Source: Phycisphaerae bacterium
GTDB lineage: Bacteria; Planctomycetota; Phycisphaerae; UBA1845; UTPLA1
DNA: 37,222 nt
Reading direction: 5' to 3'
Assembly: GCA_016935885.1 (NCBI GenBank)
Contig: JAFGQA010000101.1
Span: 1 to 37,222 of the forward strand
Position numbers and translations under genes: made by a program
Part shown: piece after piece, positions 8,840 through 15,909 of the stretch
Layout: the number at the start of each line of letters is the position of its first letter
Position numbering within the stretch: position 1 is the stretch's first letter
Notes under the pieces: generated by a model
Databases searched by the model: none
Told to the model about the DNA's origin: nothing
The model's input: the letters and a program-made list of their open reading frames with translations, nothing else

Positions 8840-10609
8840 GTGATCATTCCAATCATTCTCGATTCTCCTGTTGGTTATCCGCACGCGGGCGCGGGTGCAG
8901 CTTCGTTGCTATCGATGCCTTTGGGACCAGGAACGGTCCTGGAGTACTTGGCCCGACTTGCCTCACGCGTCGGGGGCGACCGGCTGTTCGTTTTGAGGGA
9001 CTTCGAGGCGGGAGGCGACGGCCGAATGGCCGCTCAGAATCTCGCTGGCATGGAGCCTACCGTAGTAGGATCTGAGGGGCTGCCCGCCTTGCTACGGGGG
9101 CTTGAACCCTCGGACTGGCTGCTCATCGTCGATGCGCGTTATTGGCCATCCGGTGGTCTTGATTTCTCTGCCGTGCTGCGTGCCGGCGTCTTCCTGGGCG
9201 CGACGCACGTCGTGGCCGTGGGGTCCGGCGACGATGGCACGGTGGAGCACGTGTGTTGCGATGAGCAGGGTCAAGTGCAGTACATCCGTCGTTTGTACCA
9301 CGGCGTGACGCAAGTCGCCACGCAGCGCGGGATCATCCCCTGCTCGTTTGTGCCGGTTTCTGCGGCAACGGACATTCGCTTCACGTCTCTGAGTGAAATG
9401 AGAGTGCTGATGGCAGCCAAGAGCGTGCTGAGCCGCGATGTGTCGATCGCATCGGACATCATCGATCTGACCACGGAGCACGGGTTGCTGGCTGCCAACG
9501 AAGAGATCCTCGCCGCAACGGTCGACGGCGAGCTTGGGCCTGACTATTCAAAGCTGTCCCGCGGCGTCCTGCTGGGACGGGGGGGGCTGATCGACGAGTC
9601 TGTTGAAATCATACCGCCGGTCATTATCCAACGTGGCGCGCTGATTGAGGGAGACGTCAAGGTGGTCGGCCCTGCGTTGATCGGGGCACACAGCACCATC
9701 CAGCGTGGGGCCGTGATCGCTCAGGCGTTGGTGCTGCCAAGGACTACGGTCCCGGCCGGTGCCGTGGTGTGCCATCGTGTGGCCTCTCAAGCAAGTGTGA
9801 AGCCGGCATCCAACGAACTTCGGTCTGACGGCGAGGTTCGTGCCGCGCGGGAGAATGTGTCGAACGGCTTGGCCGCTGCCCGTATCTCGTCGTCCGCGGT
9901 CCAGAACAGGCGCATTGGCCACGTAGCCTACCGGGCGATGAAGCGTGCCACGGATTGTCTTGTGGCGGCATCTGTGCTTCTTCTATCACTGCCGGTGTCC
10001 TTGATCGTGGCGATTCTGATCAAGCTCGAATCTCGAGGGCCGGTCCTGTTTGTTCATAATCGCGAGGGCGTGGGAGGCAAAGTATTCGGGTGCTACAAGT
10101 TTCGGACGATGCACCAGGATGCGCATCGGCAGCAGCGGAAGCTGTACGGGCAGAACGAGTTGGATGGGCCGCAGTTCAAGCTGCGCGACGATCCGCGGGT
10201 CACACGAAACGGTCGCCTGCTGCGGGCAACAAACATCGATGAGTTGCCTCAGTTGATTAATGTGTTGCTCGGCCACATGAGTCTCGTTGGGCCCAGGCCG
10301 TCGCCGTTTCGTGAAAACCAGATCTGCGTGCCGTGGCGGCGGGCGAGGCTCTCGGTGCGACCGGGAATCACCGGTCTTTGGCAGATTTGCAGATCAGAAC
10401 GGTCTTCCGATGATTTCCAACAGTGGATCTTCTATGACACGTTGTACGTGCGAAAGATGTCGGCCTGGCTCGACTTGAAGATCTTGCTCGCGACGGTCCT
10501 GTCATTGGCGGGAAGGTGGAACGTCCCGTTGTCCTACGTCCTTCCTGACGAGGGCACGCAAGCGGAGGCTGTCGAGCCTGTTGGGCCTGCTATCGCTACG
10601 ACTTCGTGA
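8840..10609 (+). CDS. Fusion: pseudo-nucleotidyltransferase + LbH + initiating phosphoglycosyltransferase
   Basis: 589 residues in three parts. Residues 1-230 resemble a sugar nucleotidyltransferase (MIIPIILDSPVGYPHAGAG, then SLLSMPLGPGTVLEYLARL), without the GxGTRL signature. Residues about 253-313 are hexapeptide repeats of a left-handed beta-helix (PPVIIQRGALIEGDVKVVG). Residues about 365-570 are a bacterial sugar transferase (WbaP/PglC superfamily) domain with a membrane segment at 373-398, KFRTM (near 420), DELPQLINVLLGHMSLVG (near 467) and VGPRP. This domain transfers a sugar phosphate to undecaprenyl phosphate, the first step of EPS unit assembly. The usual N-terminal partner of long enzymes of this type is a CoA-binding-like Rossmann domain with several membrane helices, so a nucleotidyltransferase-LbH partner is unusual. 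The start is GTG 8840 with GGCGGGGG upstream. There is no in-frame break between the parts, and the linker (about 315-360) is Ala/Ser/Arg-rich. Confidence 0.9.
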   Translation: MIIPIILDSPVGYPHAGAGAASLLSMPLGPGTVLEYLARLASRVGGDRLFVLRDFEAGGDGRMAAQNLAGMEPTVVGSEGLPALLRGLEPSDWLLIVDARYWPSGGLDFSAVLRAGVFLGATHVVAVGSGDDGTVEHVCCDEQGQVQYIRRLYHGVTQVATQRGIIPCSFVPVSAATDIRFTSLSEMRVLMAAKSVLSRDVSIASDIIDLTTEHGLLAANEEILAATVDGELGPDYSKLSRGVLLGRGGLIDESVEIIPPVIIQRGALIEGDVKVVGPALIGAHSTIQRGAVIAQALVLPRTTVPAGAVVCHRVASQASVKPASNELRSDGEVRAARENVSNGLAAARISSSAVQNRRIGHVAYRAMKRATDCLVAASVLLLSLPVSLIVAILIKLESRGPVLFVHNREGVGGKVFGCYKFRTMHQDAHRQQRKLYGQNELDGPQFKLRDDPRVTRNGRLLRATNIDELPQLINVLLGHMSLVGPRPSPFRENQICVPWRRARLSVRPGITGLWQICRSERSSDDFQQWIFYDTLYVRKMSAWLDLKILLATVLSLAGRWNVPLSYVLPDEGTQAEAVEPVGPAIATTS

Positions 10610-10984
10610 GCCCACATTATTGCCGGAATGACCCTTCACCTGTGCACGGTGTCACGCATGTTAGGCTTCCGGAATTGGAGGTCCGAGACTCGTCCGATAA
10701 ACTACGAAGTCTGGCATATCGGCACCCGAGCGTTCTGTTTCCGTCCAACCCCGCCCCGCGCATGGCCGATAGAGCGTAAAGAGACAGTTGATCTCGGCGG
10801 GCAGTGCTGGGGCCGATAACTAGCTGGTCACGGATTGGCTTGGCAGCGCTGATTGCAGGCCTTGCAAGACCCTAATATGCTCGTGATGTGAACGGCAGTT
10901 GAGGATCTCGCGGCACCTTGCCGCCGCGATGGCCTCCCGAGCGAAAGGGATAACTGCCTCGGATTCTTTACTGGAGATTCCGGC
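10610..10984. other. 375-bp intergenic region with promoter
   Basis: There is no convincing gene here; a 63-codon frame at 10628-10819 has no ribosome site or motif. The one clear element is the promoter at 10853-10881 driving the wza-like gene. This suggests that export genes can be transcribed separately from the upstream block. Confidence 0.6.
10853..10881 (+). promoter_or_regulatory. Sigma70-type promoter with overlapping palindrome, upstream of wza-like gene
   Basis: TTGCAG (10853-10858), a 17-bp spacer, then TATGCT (10876-10881). The -35 hexamer begins an inverted repeat TTGCA-N5-TGCAA (10853-10867), a plausible operator that would put a regulator on the -35 element. The promoter at 37057-37085 has the same arrangement. 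The leader to the ATG at 10985 is about 95 nt. Confidence 0.55.
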
Positions 10985-12181
10985 ATGAGCGACAGTCTCC
11001 GAAGGCCTGACACGGACCGGCGAGCAAGACCGTGGCGCCACGATGCATGGGTTCCGATGCTAACCTTCGCCTTTGCTAGTCTCATCGCGGCAGGTTGCGC
11101 CGATCCGCGGATCAGCATTCACGAGTTCGTCGAGATGCAGCAGGATGCGGCGGCGCAGCCAACGACGCAGCCAAGCGATCGGACATTTGACGTGTGGGCC
11201 AAGCACGCTTTCGTTCCATACCGTGCCGGACCTTCCGACGTGCTCGGCGTGGCCCTGACGGGCCTGAATGAGCCCACCGAGACGATCGTTCTCCAGGCGC
11301 GGGTGAATCGCGATGGCGAGATCTCCCTTCCGATGGTGGGGACGGTCAACGTGGGTGATAGGGAGTTGGAGGACGTCGAACGCGCGATTGAAGCCGCTTA
11401 CGTCCCGGCCATCGTGAAAGCCGTTTCGGTCAACGTGGAGGTTGTGAGCTACCACACGACGGACGTCCTCGTTACCGGTGCCGTGACGACGCCGGGCCTG
11501 ATCCCGCTGCGGCGGACTCAACGCGACTTGCTCCACGCCGTCGCAAATGCGGGCGGTGTATCCTATGACGCGTCTGGGCAAATCACGCTGAAGCGCGTTC
11601 GAAGACCAGCGGAAGGAATCACGCTGAACGTGCTCGATCCGATCGAGCTGGAGGCAGCATTCTCCTTGGAGCCGCTGGAGTCGGGCGACGTTATTCTGGT
11701 CGAGGCGGCCACGCCGAACCAGGTGTTCGTCGGCGGGCTGGTCAGGGCCCCGGGGCCAAAGCTGTTTCCACGAGGCACGCAGGTCAATTTGTTACAGGTG
11801 CTCGCTTCCTCGGGGGGTGTGGCCACGGAAGTCGCCCCCAGTGAGGCGACGCTCATCCGGCGAATGCCGGATGGCAGGGATGTTCAGGTCAAGCTTGACC
11901 TGGACCGTCTCCAGAGGGGAGAAGACCCGAACATCATGCTGGCGGCAGGAGACATCCTTTGGGTCCCCGAGACAATTGGGACCAGGACCGTGGACTTCTT
12001 CAACCGCAATATCTTCTTCCGGGCCGGCTTCACGGCGAGCTACAACGTGACCGGCAACGCCACCGGGATCGAATGGCTGAATCGCAGATCGCGACAGAGT
12101 GGCGCGTTCAGCCAGGGGGCGACCAACGGCGGCAACACCATACAGAACATGGTTGACCCGTTCGGGTTCCTGTTCCCGTGA
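10985..12181 (+). CDS. Wza-type polysaccharide export outer-membrane lipoprotein
   Basis: 398 residues. A charged 23-residue N-region precedes a hydrophobic stretch and the lipobox LIAAGC, making Cys38 the likely lipidated residue. A polysaccharide-export (Poly_export) domain covers about 78-155 (YRAGPSDVLGVALTGLNEP). Two SLBB domains follow, at about 158-215 (VLVTGAVTTPGLIPL) and 243-295 (VFVGGLVRAPGPKLFPRG). The family forms the periplasmic and outer-membrane channel that works with Wzc. The tail (about 335-398) is Asn/Gly-rich and ends DPFGFLFP; I do not see an obvious amphipathic helix like that of E. coli Wza, so the outer-membrane part may differ. A GGAG site lies nine bases before the ATG. 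It has its own promoter at 10853-10881. Confidence 0.92.
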   Translation: MSDSLRRPDTDRRARPWRHDAWVPMLTFAFASLIAAGCADPRISIHEFVEMQQDAAAQPTTQPSDRTFDVWAKHAFVPYRAGPSDVLGVALTGLNEPTETIVLQARVNRDGEISLPMVGTVNVGDRELEDVERAIEAAYVPAIVKAVSVNVEVVSYHTTDVLVTGAVTTPGLIPLRRTQRDLLHAVANAGGVSYDASGQITLKRVRRPAEGITLNVLDPIELEAAFSLEPLESGDVILVEAATPNQVFVGGLVRAPGPKLFPRGTQVNLLQVLASSGGVATEVAPSEATLIRRMPDGRDVQVKLDLDRLQRGEDPNIMLAAGDILWVPETIGTRTVDFFNRNIFFRAGFTASYNVTGNATGIEWLNRRSRQSGAFSQGATNGGNTIQNMVDPFGFLFP

Positions 12182-12215
12182 CAACGCCACGCGCTGTCAT
12201 CTGAACCAGAGTGGA

Positions 12216-12302
12216 TCCCAAGACCTTTGTGGCACGGACGCCGAGGTCCGCTATGAAACACCGGCGAGACGCCGGTGCCACAGTTCTGCCACAGGGGCTT
12301 CA
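12216..12302. repeat. Palindromic intergenic repeat, family A copy 1 (in 300-bp gap 12182-12481)
   Basis: Outer arms related to AGAACCTCCTGTGGCACGG and its complement flank a perfect inner hairpin CACCGGCG-AGA-CGCCGGTG (12259-12277). The element runs from GTGGCAC (12229) to GTGCCACAGTTCTGCC. Related copies lie at 14528, 17517, 27799 and 35945. The rest of the gap (12303-12481) has no gene; the frame open through it from 12275 is not supported as coding. Confidence 0.7.
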
Positions 12303-12481
12303 GAGTGCAGTTCAGCTCTACAACCCCAGATCGCCGCGATGGAGCCAGAAGGGCTCCCGACCTTGCTCGGCGGGCGTCTGTACGTTCCGTGCAAACGTAC
12401 CCCTGCCACGCAAGTCGGGGGTTCTTGGACGCTGCCACCGCCCACGATCATGATTCGCTCCAGTCAGGCGGGGTTTCCGAA

Positions 12482-13606
12482 GTGAGAACACTGATCAGCG
12501 AAATGCGCTTGTTGGCCTTGGCGGCCCTCAAGCGAATGTATCGCCCGAATGAGGGCGTCTTTGCGTTCCGGCTGCGCCGGCGATCTGATGGCGACGACCT
12601 GGAGGGTTCCAGCATCCGCTACACCGCGATGGCACTGATCGGTCTGGCAGGGGAAACGGAGGATACGTCGGCGGACGTTCTCGGCGGCCGGACCACCCAA
12701 CAGGTCTGTGCTCCGCTCCTCGCGGCGGTCACGGGGATCGGCAACCTCGGTGACGTCGCAGTCATCCTGTGGGCCGCGCGGGCCCTTGGCCATGCGGACG
12801 TGTCAAGAGCACTAACGCGCCTCAGGGCGCTGGATCCGTGTGCCGGCCGGCACGCCACCGTCGAACTCGCGTGGGCGCTGGCGGCACTGACAGCCACTGG
12901 AGACGCGTCGCCAGATGAGAAACTGGCGAGGCACGTCGCGCAGAGGCTGCTGAAGTCGTACCGGCAGCACGCTGGGATGTTCCCGCACTGGCCGAACGGC
13001 GCAAAGCCATCTTCGCTGCGGTCACACGTTGCCTGTTTCGCTGATCTTGTCTATCCAACACAGGCGCTGTCATACTACGGGGCCGCGATGGAGGACTCCG
13101 AGGCGCTGGGCGTGGCACGTGCCTGTGCCGAACGGATGTGCGCAGCGCAGGGCCCGGAGGGCCAATGGTGGTGGCACTACGACGCGCGGACCGGTCGCGT
13201 GCTGGAACGATATCCGGTTTACGCGGTTCACCAGGATGCGATGGCGCCGATGGCGCTGTTTGCCGTGCAGGAGGCGTGCGGGGCCGATTACAGCGCCGCC
13301 ATCGAGCGCGGTCTGAATTGGCTGGTCGAACCACCCGAGATCGACGGCTCGTTGATCGACACGGAGGCTCGCCTGATCTGGCGCAAGGTCGGTCGACGAG
13401 AACCCGGCAAGCTGTCTCGCAGTCTTCAGGCGATCGCGAGCGGCGTACATTCGGCATTGAGAGTGCCCGGTCTGGATTGGGTTTTCAGGCCCGGGCGGAT
13501 TGATTTCGAGTCCAGGCCGTACCACATGGGATGGCTGCTATACGCATGGTCGGGCGAGCGCGTGTCTCGCTTGCCGACCAAGCCGACGGGAGGGAGACAA
13601 TGTTAG
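12482..13606 (+). CDS. Alpha/alpha-toroid protein of unknown function (prenyltransferase/squalene-cyclase-like repeats)
   Basis: 374 residues, almost all helical, with repeated helix pairs such as SSIRYTAMALIGLAG (near 41), ATVELAWALAALTATG (near 125) and a conserved-looking core GQWWWHYDARTGRVLERYP followed by YAVHQDAMAPMALF. The pattern suits an alpha/alpha-barrel like those of prenyltransferase/squalene-cyclase repeats or six-hairpin glycosidases. There is no signal peptide and no DxDD cyclase motif that I can see. Its place between wza-like and wecG-like genes implies a role in EPS assembly or modification, but the activity is unknown. The start is taken as GTG 12482, with GGCGGGG about nine bases upstream; the alternative is ATG 12503. 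Upstream open codons lie in repeat DNA and are unlikely to be translated. Its stop overlaps the next start. Confidence 0.7.
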   Translation: MRTLISEMRLLALAALKRMYRPNEGVFAFRLRRRSDGDDLEGSSIRYTAMALIGLAGETEDTSADVLGGRTTQQVCAPLLAAVTGIGNLGDVAVILWAARALGHADVSRALTRLRALDPCAGRHATVELAWALAALTATGDASPDEKLARHVAQRLLKSYRQHAGMFPHWPNGAKPSSLRSHVACFADLVYPTQALSYYGAAMEDSEALGVARACAERMCAAQGPEGQWWWHYDARTGRVLERYPVYAVHQDAMAPMALFAVQEACGADYSAAIERGLNWLVEPPEIDGSLIDTEARLIWRKVGRREPGKLSRSLQAIASGVHSALRVPGLDWVFRPGRIDFESRPYHMGWLLYAWSGERVSRLPTKPTGGRQC

Positions 13607-14421
13607 CGAATCAGGAGACGTGGCCCGTTCGACATCTATTCGACGTACGCATCGACGCCATGAGCACAAACGATGTGCTGGCCGCCGTTGATGAGGCGAT
13701 CAGTGCTCGTCGTCGTTTGCTGATTGGCGTCGTCAACGCGGCCAAGCTCGTAAGGATGAACCGTGATGAGGCGCTGCGCCGGGCAGTCCTTGGTGCCGAT
13801 CTCATTGTTGCTGACGGCATATCCGTTGTATGGGCCTCGCGTCTGTTGCTTCGGCGTTTGCCGGAGCGGGTCGCCGGGATCGACCTGATGACGCGTATGC
13901 TGCGTCAGGCCGACGACCGCGGCTATCGGGTCTATTGCCTGGGGGCAAGCGAGGAGGTGCTGTTGAAGGTGACGGAGCGGATCCGGAAGGAGTATCCGAG
14001 GGCGGTGCTTGTCGGCGCGCGAAGCGGCTACTACGCCGCTGAGGAAGAAGAAGACATCGCGAAGGAGATAGCGGCGGCTCGGCCGGACCTGCTGTTTGTC
14101 GGCATGACATCACCAAAGAAGGAGAAGTTCCTCGCCACCTGGGCATCGGTCATGAATGTCCCGGTCTGCCACGGTGTCGGCGGCGCGTTCGACGTGATGG
14201 CTGGAAAGGTCAAGCGGGCACCACGCCTGTGGCAGCGCTTGGGCCTGGAGTGGCTGTACCGCGCTATACAGGAACCCAACCGCCTCGGGCGCCGCTATCT
14301 CGTGACCAACACGCTGTTCCTGTGGATGCTGGCCCGAGAGGCCGCCCGCGGCTTGCGACGCGCCGTTTCCGTCCCCGGCGTGTCCGGCCAAGTGGCTTGG
14401 AGCCGGGCCTGGGGCAGCTAG
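13600..14421 (+). CDS. WecG/TagA/CpsF-family glycosyltransferase
   Basis: 273 residues. It has the conserved family blocks: INAAKL-like VVNAAKLVRMN (near 44), LIVADGISVVWAS with the catalytic-type Asp72, YCLGASEEV, LLFVGMTSPKKEKF (near 166) and GVGGAFDVMAGKVKRAP followed by WQRLGLEWLYRA. GT26 enzymes transfer a sugar (ManNAc(A) in WecG and TagA) from UDP-sugar to the lipid-linked first sugar at the inner membrane, so this is probably the second glycosyl transfer after the phosphoglycosyltransferase at 8840. The ATG at 13600 has GGGAGGGAGA just upstream and overlaps the previous stop by 7 bp, indicating translational coupling. Its TAG stop (14419-14421) is also the first bases of a family B repeat, so the repeat may set the C-terminus. 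Confidence 0.92.
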   Translation: MLANQETWPVRHLFDVRIDAMSTNDVLAAVDEAISARRRLLIGVVNAAKLVRMNRDEALRRAVLGADLIVADGISVVWASRLLLRRLPERVAGIDLMTRMLRQADDRGYRVYCLGASEEVLLKVTERIRKEYPRAVLVGARSGYYAAEEEEDIAKEIAAARPDLLFVGMTSPKKEKFLATWASVMNVPVCHGVGGAFDVMAGKVKRAPRLWQRLGLEWLYRAIQEPNRLGRRYLVTNTLFLWMLAREAARGLRRAVSVPGVSGQVAWSRAWGS

Positions 14422-14513
14422 TGCTGCATTCTGCAAGTAGCTACGACTGTGTGTCGTGTCGTGTACGCTCTCTCGGCACAGAGCCAGAACCGAGAGGCGA
14501 TTCTAGGCTCAAC
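14419..14513. repeat. Intergenic repeat family B copy 1
   Basis: It shares ordered blocks with 37116-37206: TAGT, ACGACTGT, GTACGCTCT, CTCGGCAC, ACCGAGA and GATTCT. The latter half contains inverted CTCGG/CCGAG arms. It begins at the stop codon of the WecG-like gene. Confidence 0.6.
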
Positions 14514-14527
14514 GAGGAGCCCTCACA

Positions 14528-14572
14528 GAAGCCCATCTCAGAACCTCCTGTGGCACGGGCCTCCGGCCCGGT
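14528..14572. repeat. Family A repeat, left half only
   Basis: It matches the left arm of the other family A copies (GAAGCCCATCTCAGAACCTC, then TGTGGCACGGGC and GGCCCG). The right arm with the CACCGGCG hairpin is missing. It lies within the 462-bp gap 14422-14883, which has no gene that I can support. Confidence 0.6.
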
Positions 14573-14660
14573 ACGTGTTTAGCGAGGTGGCGTGCGTAAG
14601 CGGAGCCGCCAGCAGTAGCGGGGCTTACCCGTGGGCACCTGTTACACCCTGCTTTCACGT

Positions 14661-14700
14661 GTAATGAACGACCCGCCCCTGTGGGCGTGTCGTTCGTTAC
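14661..14700. repeat. 40-bp inverted repeat (strong hairpin)
   Basis: Two 18-nt arms (14661-14678 and 14683-14700) pair at 16 of 18 positions around the 4-nt loop CTGT. No U-run follows, so it is not a typical terminator. It may be a repeat remnant or a transcript-stabilising structure. Confidence 0.7.
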
Positions 14701-14741
14701 CGACGCCACACCATCTGAACGCTAAACACGTACCCGGCTCG

Positions 14742-14779
14742 CGATGACACACCGGCTCCGGCGCCGGTGTCATCGTTTT
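14742..14779 (+). terminator. Candidate intrinsic terminator between the two EPS transcription blocks
   Basis: CGATGACAC-AC-CGGC pairs with GCCGGTGTCATCG (13 bp with a 2-nt bulge) and is followed by TTTT (14776-14779). It lies 320 bp after the WecG-like gene and about 105 bp before the sulfotransferase. The U-run is short, so termination may be partial or dependent on the NusG-like factor. Confidence 0.45.
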
Positions 14780-14883
14780 GGCGCAGGCTGTGAAGCCACG
14801 TGCCTTGCCGGTGATCGAGTGCCTTGTAACCGATTAGGAGGAGAGCTGGCCTCGCCCGCCACCGGGTTGAGGGCAGCCAACCG

Positions 14884-15909
14884 ATGACGCATCCCGAGCA
14901 GTCACCGAAAGCCAGGGTGGTTTACATCCTGGCTGCGAGTCATTCCGGCTCGACGCTGCTTGCCATGCTGCTTGGCTCGCATCCGGAAACGTGTACCGTG
15001 GGGGAGCTGAAGGCCACCGCGCTGGGTGACCCGGATCGCTACGTTTGTTCGTGCGGCGCCCGTATCAAGGAGTGCGCGTTTTGGCAGCGGGTGAGTGCGG
15101 AGATGGGTCAGCGCGGCGTCCCGTTCGAGATCACGAACGCCGGCACAGACATCCGGACCGGCGCAAGCCGCTATACGCGTCGCGTGTTGCGGCCCCTGTG
15201 CCGTGGTGCGATCCTTGAGCGGCTGCGGAATGCGGCTCTATGGCTCTCTCCAACGTGGCGCGCCAAGCTACCGGAGATTCAACACCGAAACCGGCTGCTC
15301 GTCGAAGCGCTTTGCGAAGTGCACGGCGTTCGGGTCCTCGTCGATTCGTCGAAGATCGGCCTGCGTCTCAAGTACCTCCTGAGAGACCCGACCCTGGACG
15401 TCAAGGTGGTGCGACTGATCCGAGATGGACGGGCTGTTGCCCTGACGTACTCCAACCCTCACGAATTCGCCGATGCGCGAGACCCACGATTGCGCGGCGG
15501 CGGTAACAGGAACCAACACGTAGAGCAACCTCGTTCTGTTCGGGCGGCCGCCCGGGAGTGGCGCCGCAGCAACGAGGAAGCTGAATGCATCCTGAGGGGC
15601 TTGCCCAAGTCGCAGTGGACCGAGGTCCGCTACGAGGACGTCTGCACCGACCCGGATCGGACGCTCGATCGCCTCTTTCGGTTCCTCGGCCTCGACCCAC
15701 AACAACGACTCCGCGATTTCCGTTCACGCACGCGACACGTGGTGGGTAACGGCATGCGCCTTGATTCAACCACCGAAATCCGCCTTGACGACCGCTGGCG
15801 ATCTGTCTTGACGCCTTCGGACCTGCGCGTGTTCGACAGCGTGGCGGGCGAGATGAACCGGCGATACGGATATACCGATACCGGTACATATAGAGACAGC
15901 CAAACGTGA
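14884..15909 (+). CDS. PAPS-dependent sulfotransferase
   Basis: 341 residues. The PAPS 5'-phosphosulfate loop is AASHSGSTLLAMLLGSHP (near 18-35). The 3'-phosphate block is VRLIRDGRAVALTYSN (near 176-191). A typical late block reads VRYEDVCTDPDRTLDRLF, then FLGL. These are hallmarks of the Sulfotransfer_1/3 fold, which moves sulfate from PAPS to a hydroxyl or amine, commonly on carbohydrates. Among Wzx, glycosyltransferase and Wzy genes the likely acceptor is the EPS repeat unit, giving a sulfated polymer (inference). PAPS-forming genes are not in the window. The ATG at 14884 has GAGGG about ten bases upstream. It is the first gene after the terminator-like hairpin and overlaps the flippase gene by 4 bp (GTGA). 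Confidence 0.88.
   Translation: MTHPEQSPKARVVYILAASHSGSTLLAMLLGSHPETCTVGELKATALGDPDRYVCSCGARIKECAFWQRVSAEMGQRGVPFEITNAGTDIRTGASRYTRRVLRPLCRGAILERLRNAALWLSPTWRAKLPEIQHRNRLLVEALCEVHGVRVLVDSSKIGLRLKYLLRDPTLDVKVVRLIRDGRAVALTYSNPHEFADARDPRLRGGGNRNQHVEQPRSVRAAAREWRRSNEEAECILRGLPKSQWTEVRYEDVCTDPDRTLDRLFRFLGLDPQQRLRDFRSRTRHVVGNGMRLDSTTEIRLDDRWRSVLTPSDLRVFDSVAGEMNRRYGYTDTGTYRDSQT

Noticed and set aside
10802..10827. JUMPstart/ops-like element upstream of the wza-like gene
   Set aside because: CAGTGCTGG and a later AACTAGCTGG vaguely recall JUMPstart, but the ops core GGCGGTAG is absent and spacing differs.
12275..12481. N-terminal extension of the alpha/alpha-toroid protein
   Set aside because: The extra 69 codons lie in repeat-rich spacer, read as Arg/Ser-rich noise, and lack a ribosome site; GTG 12482 has one.
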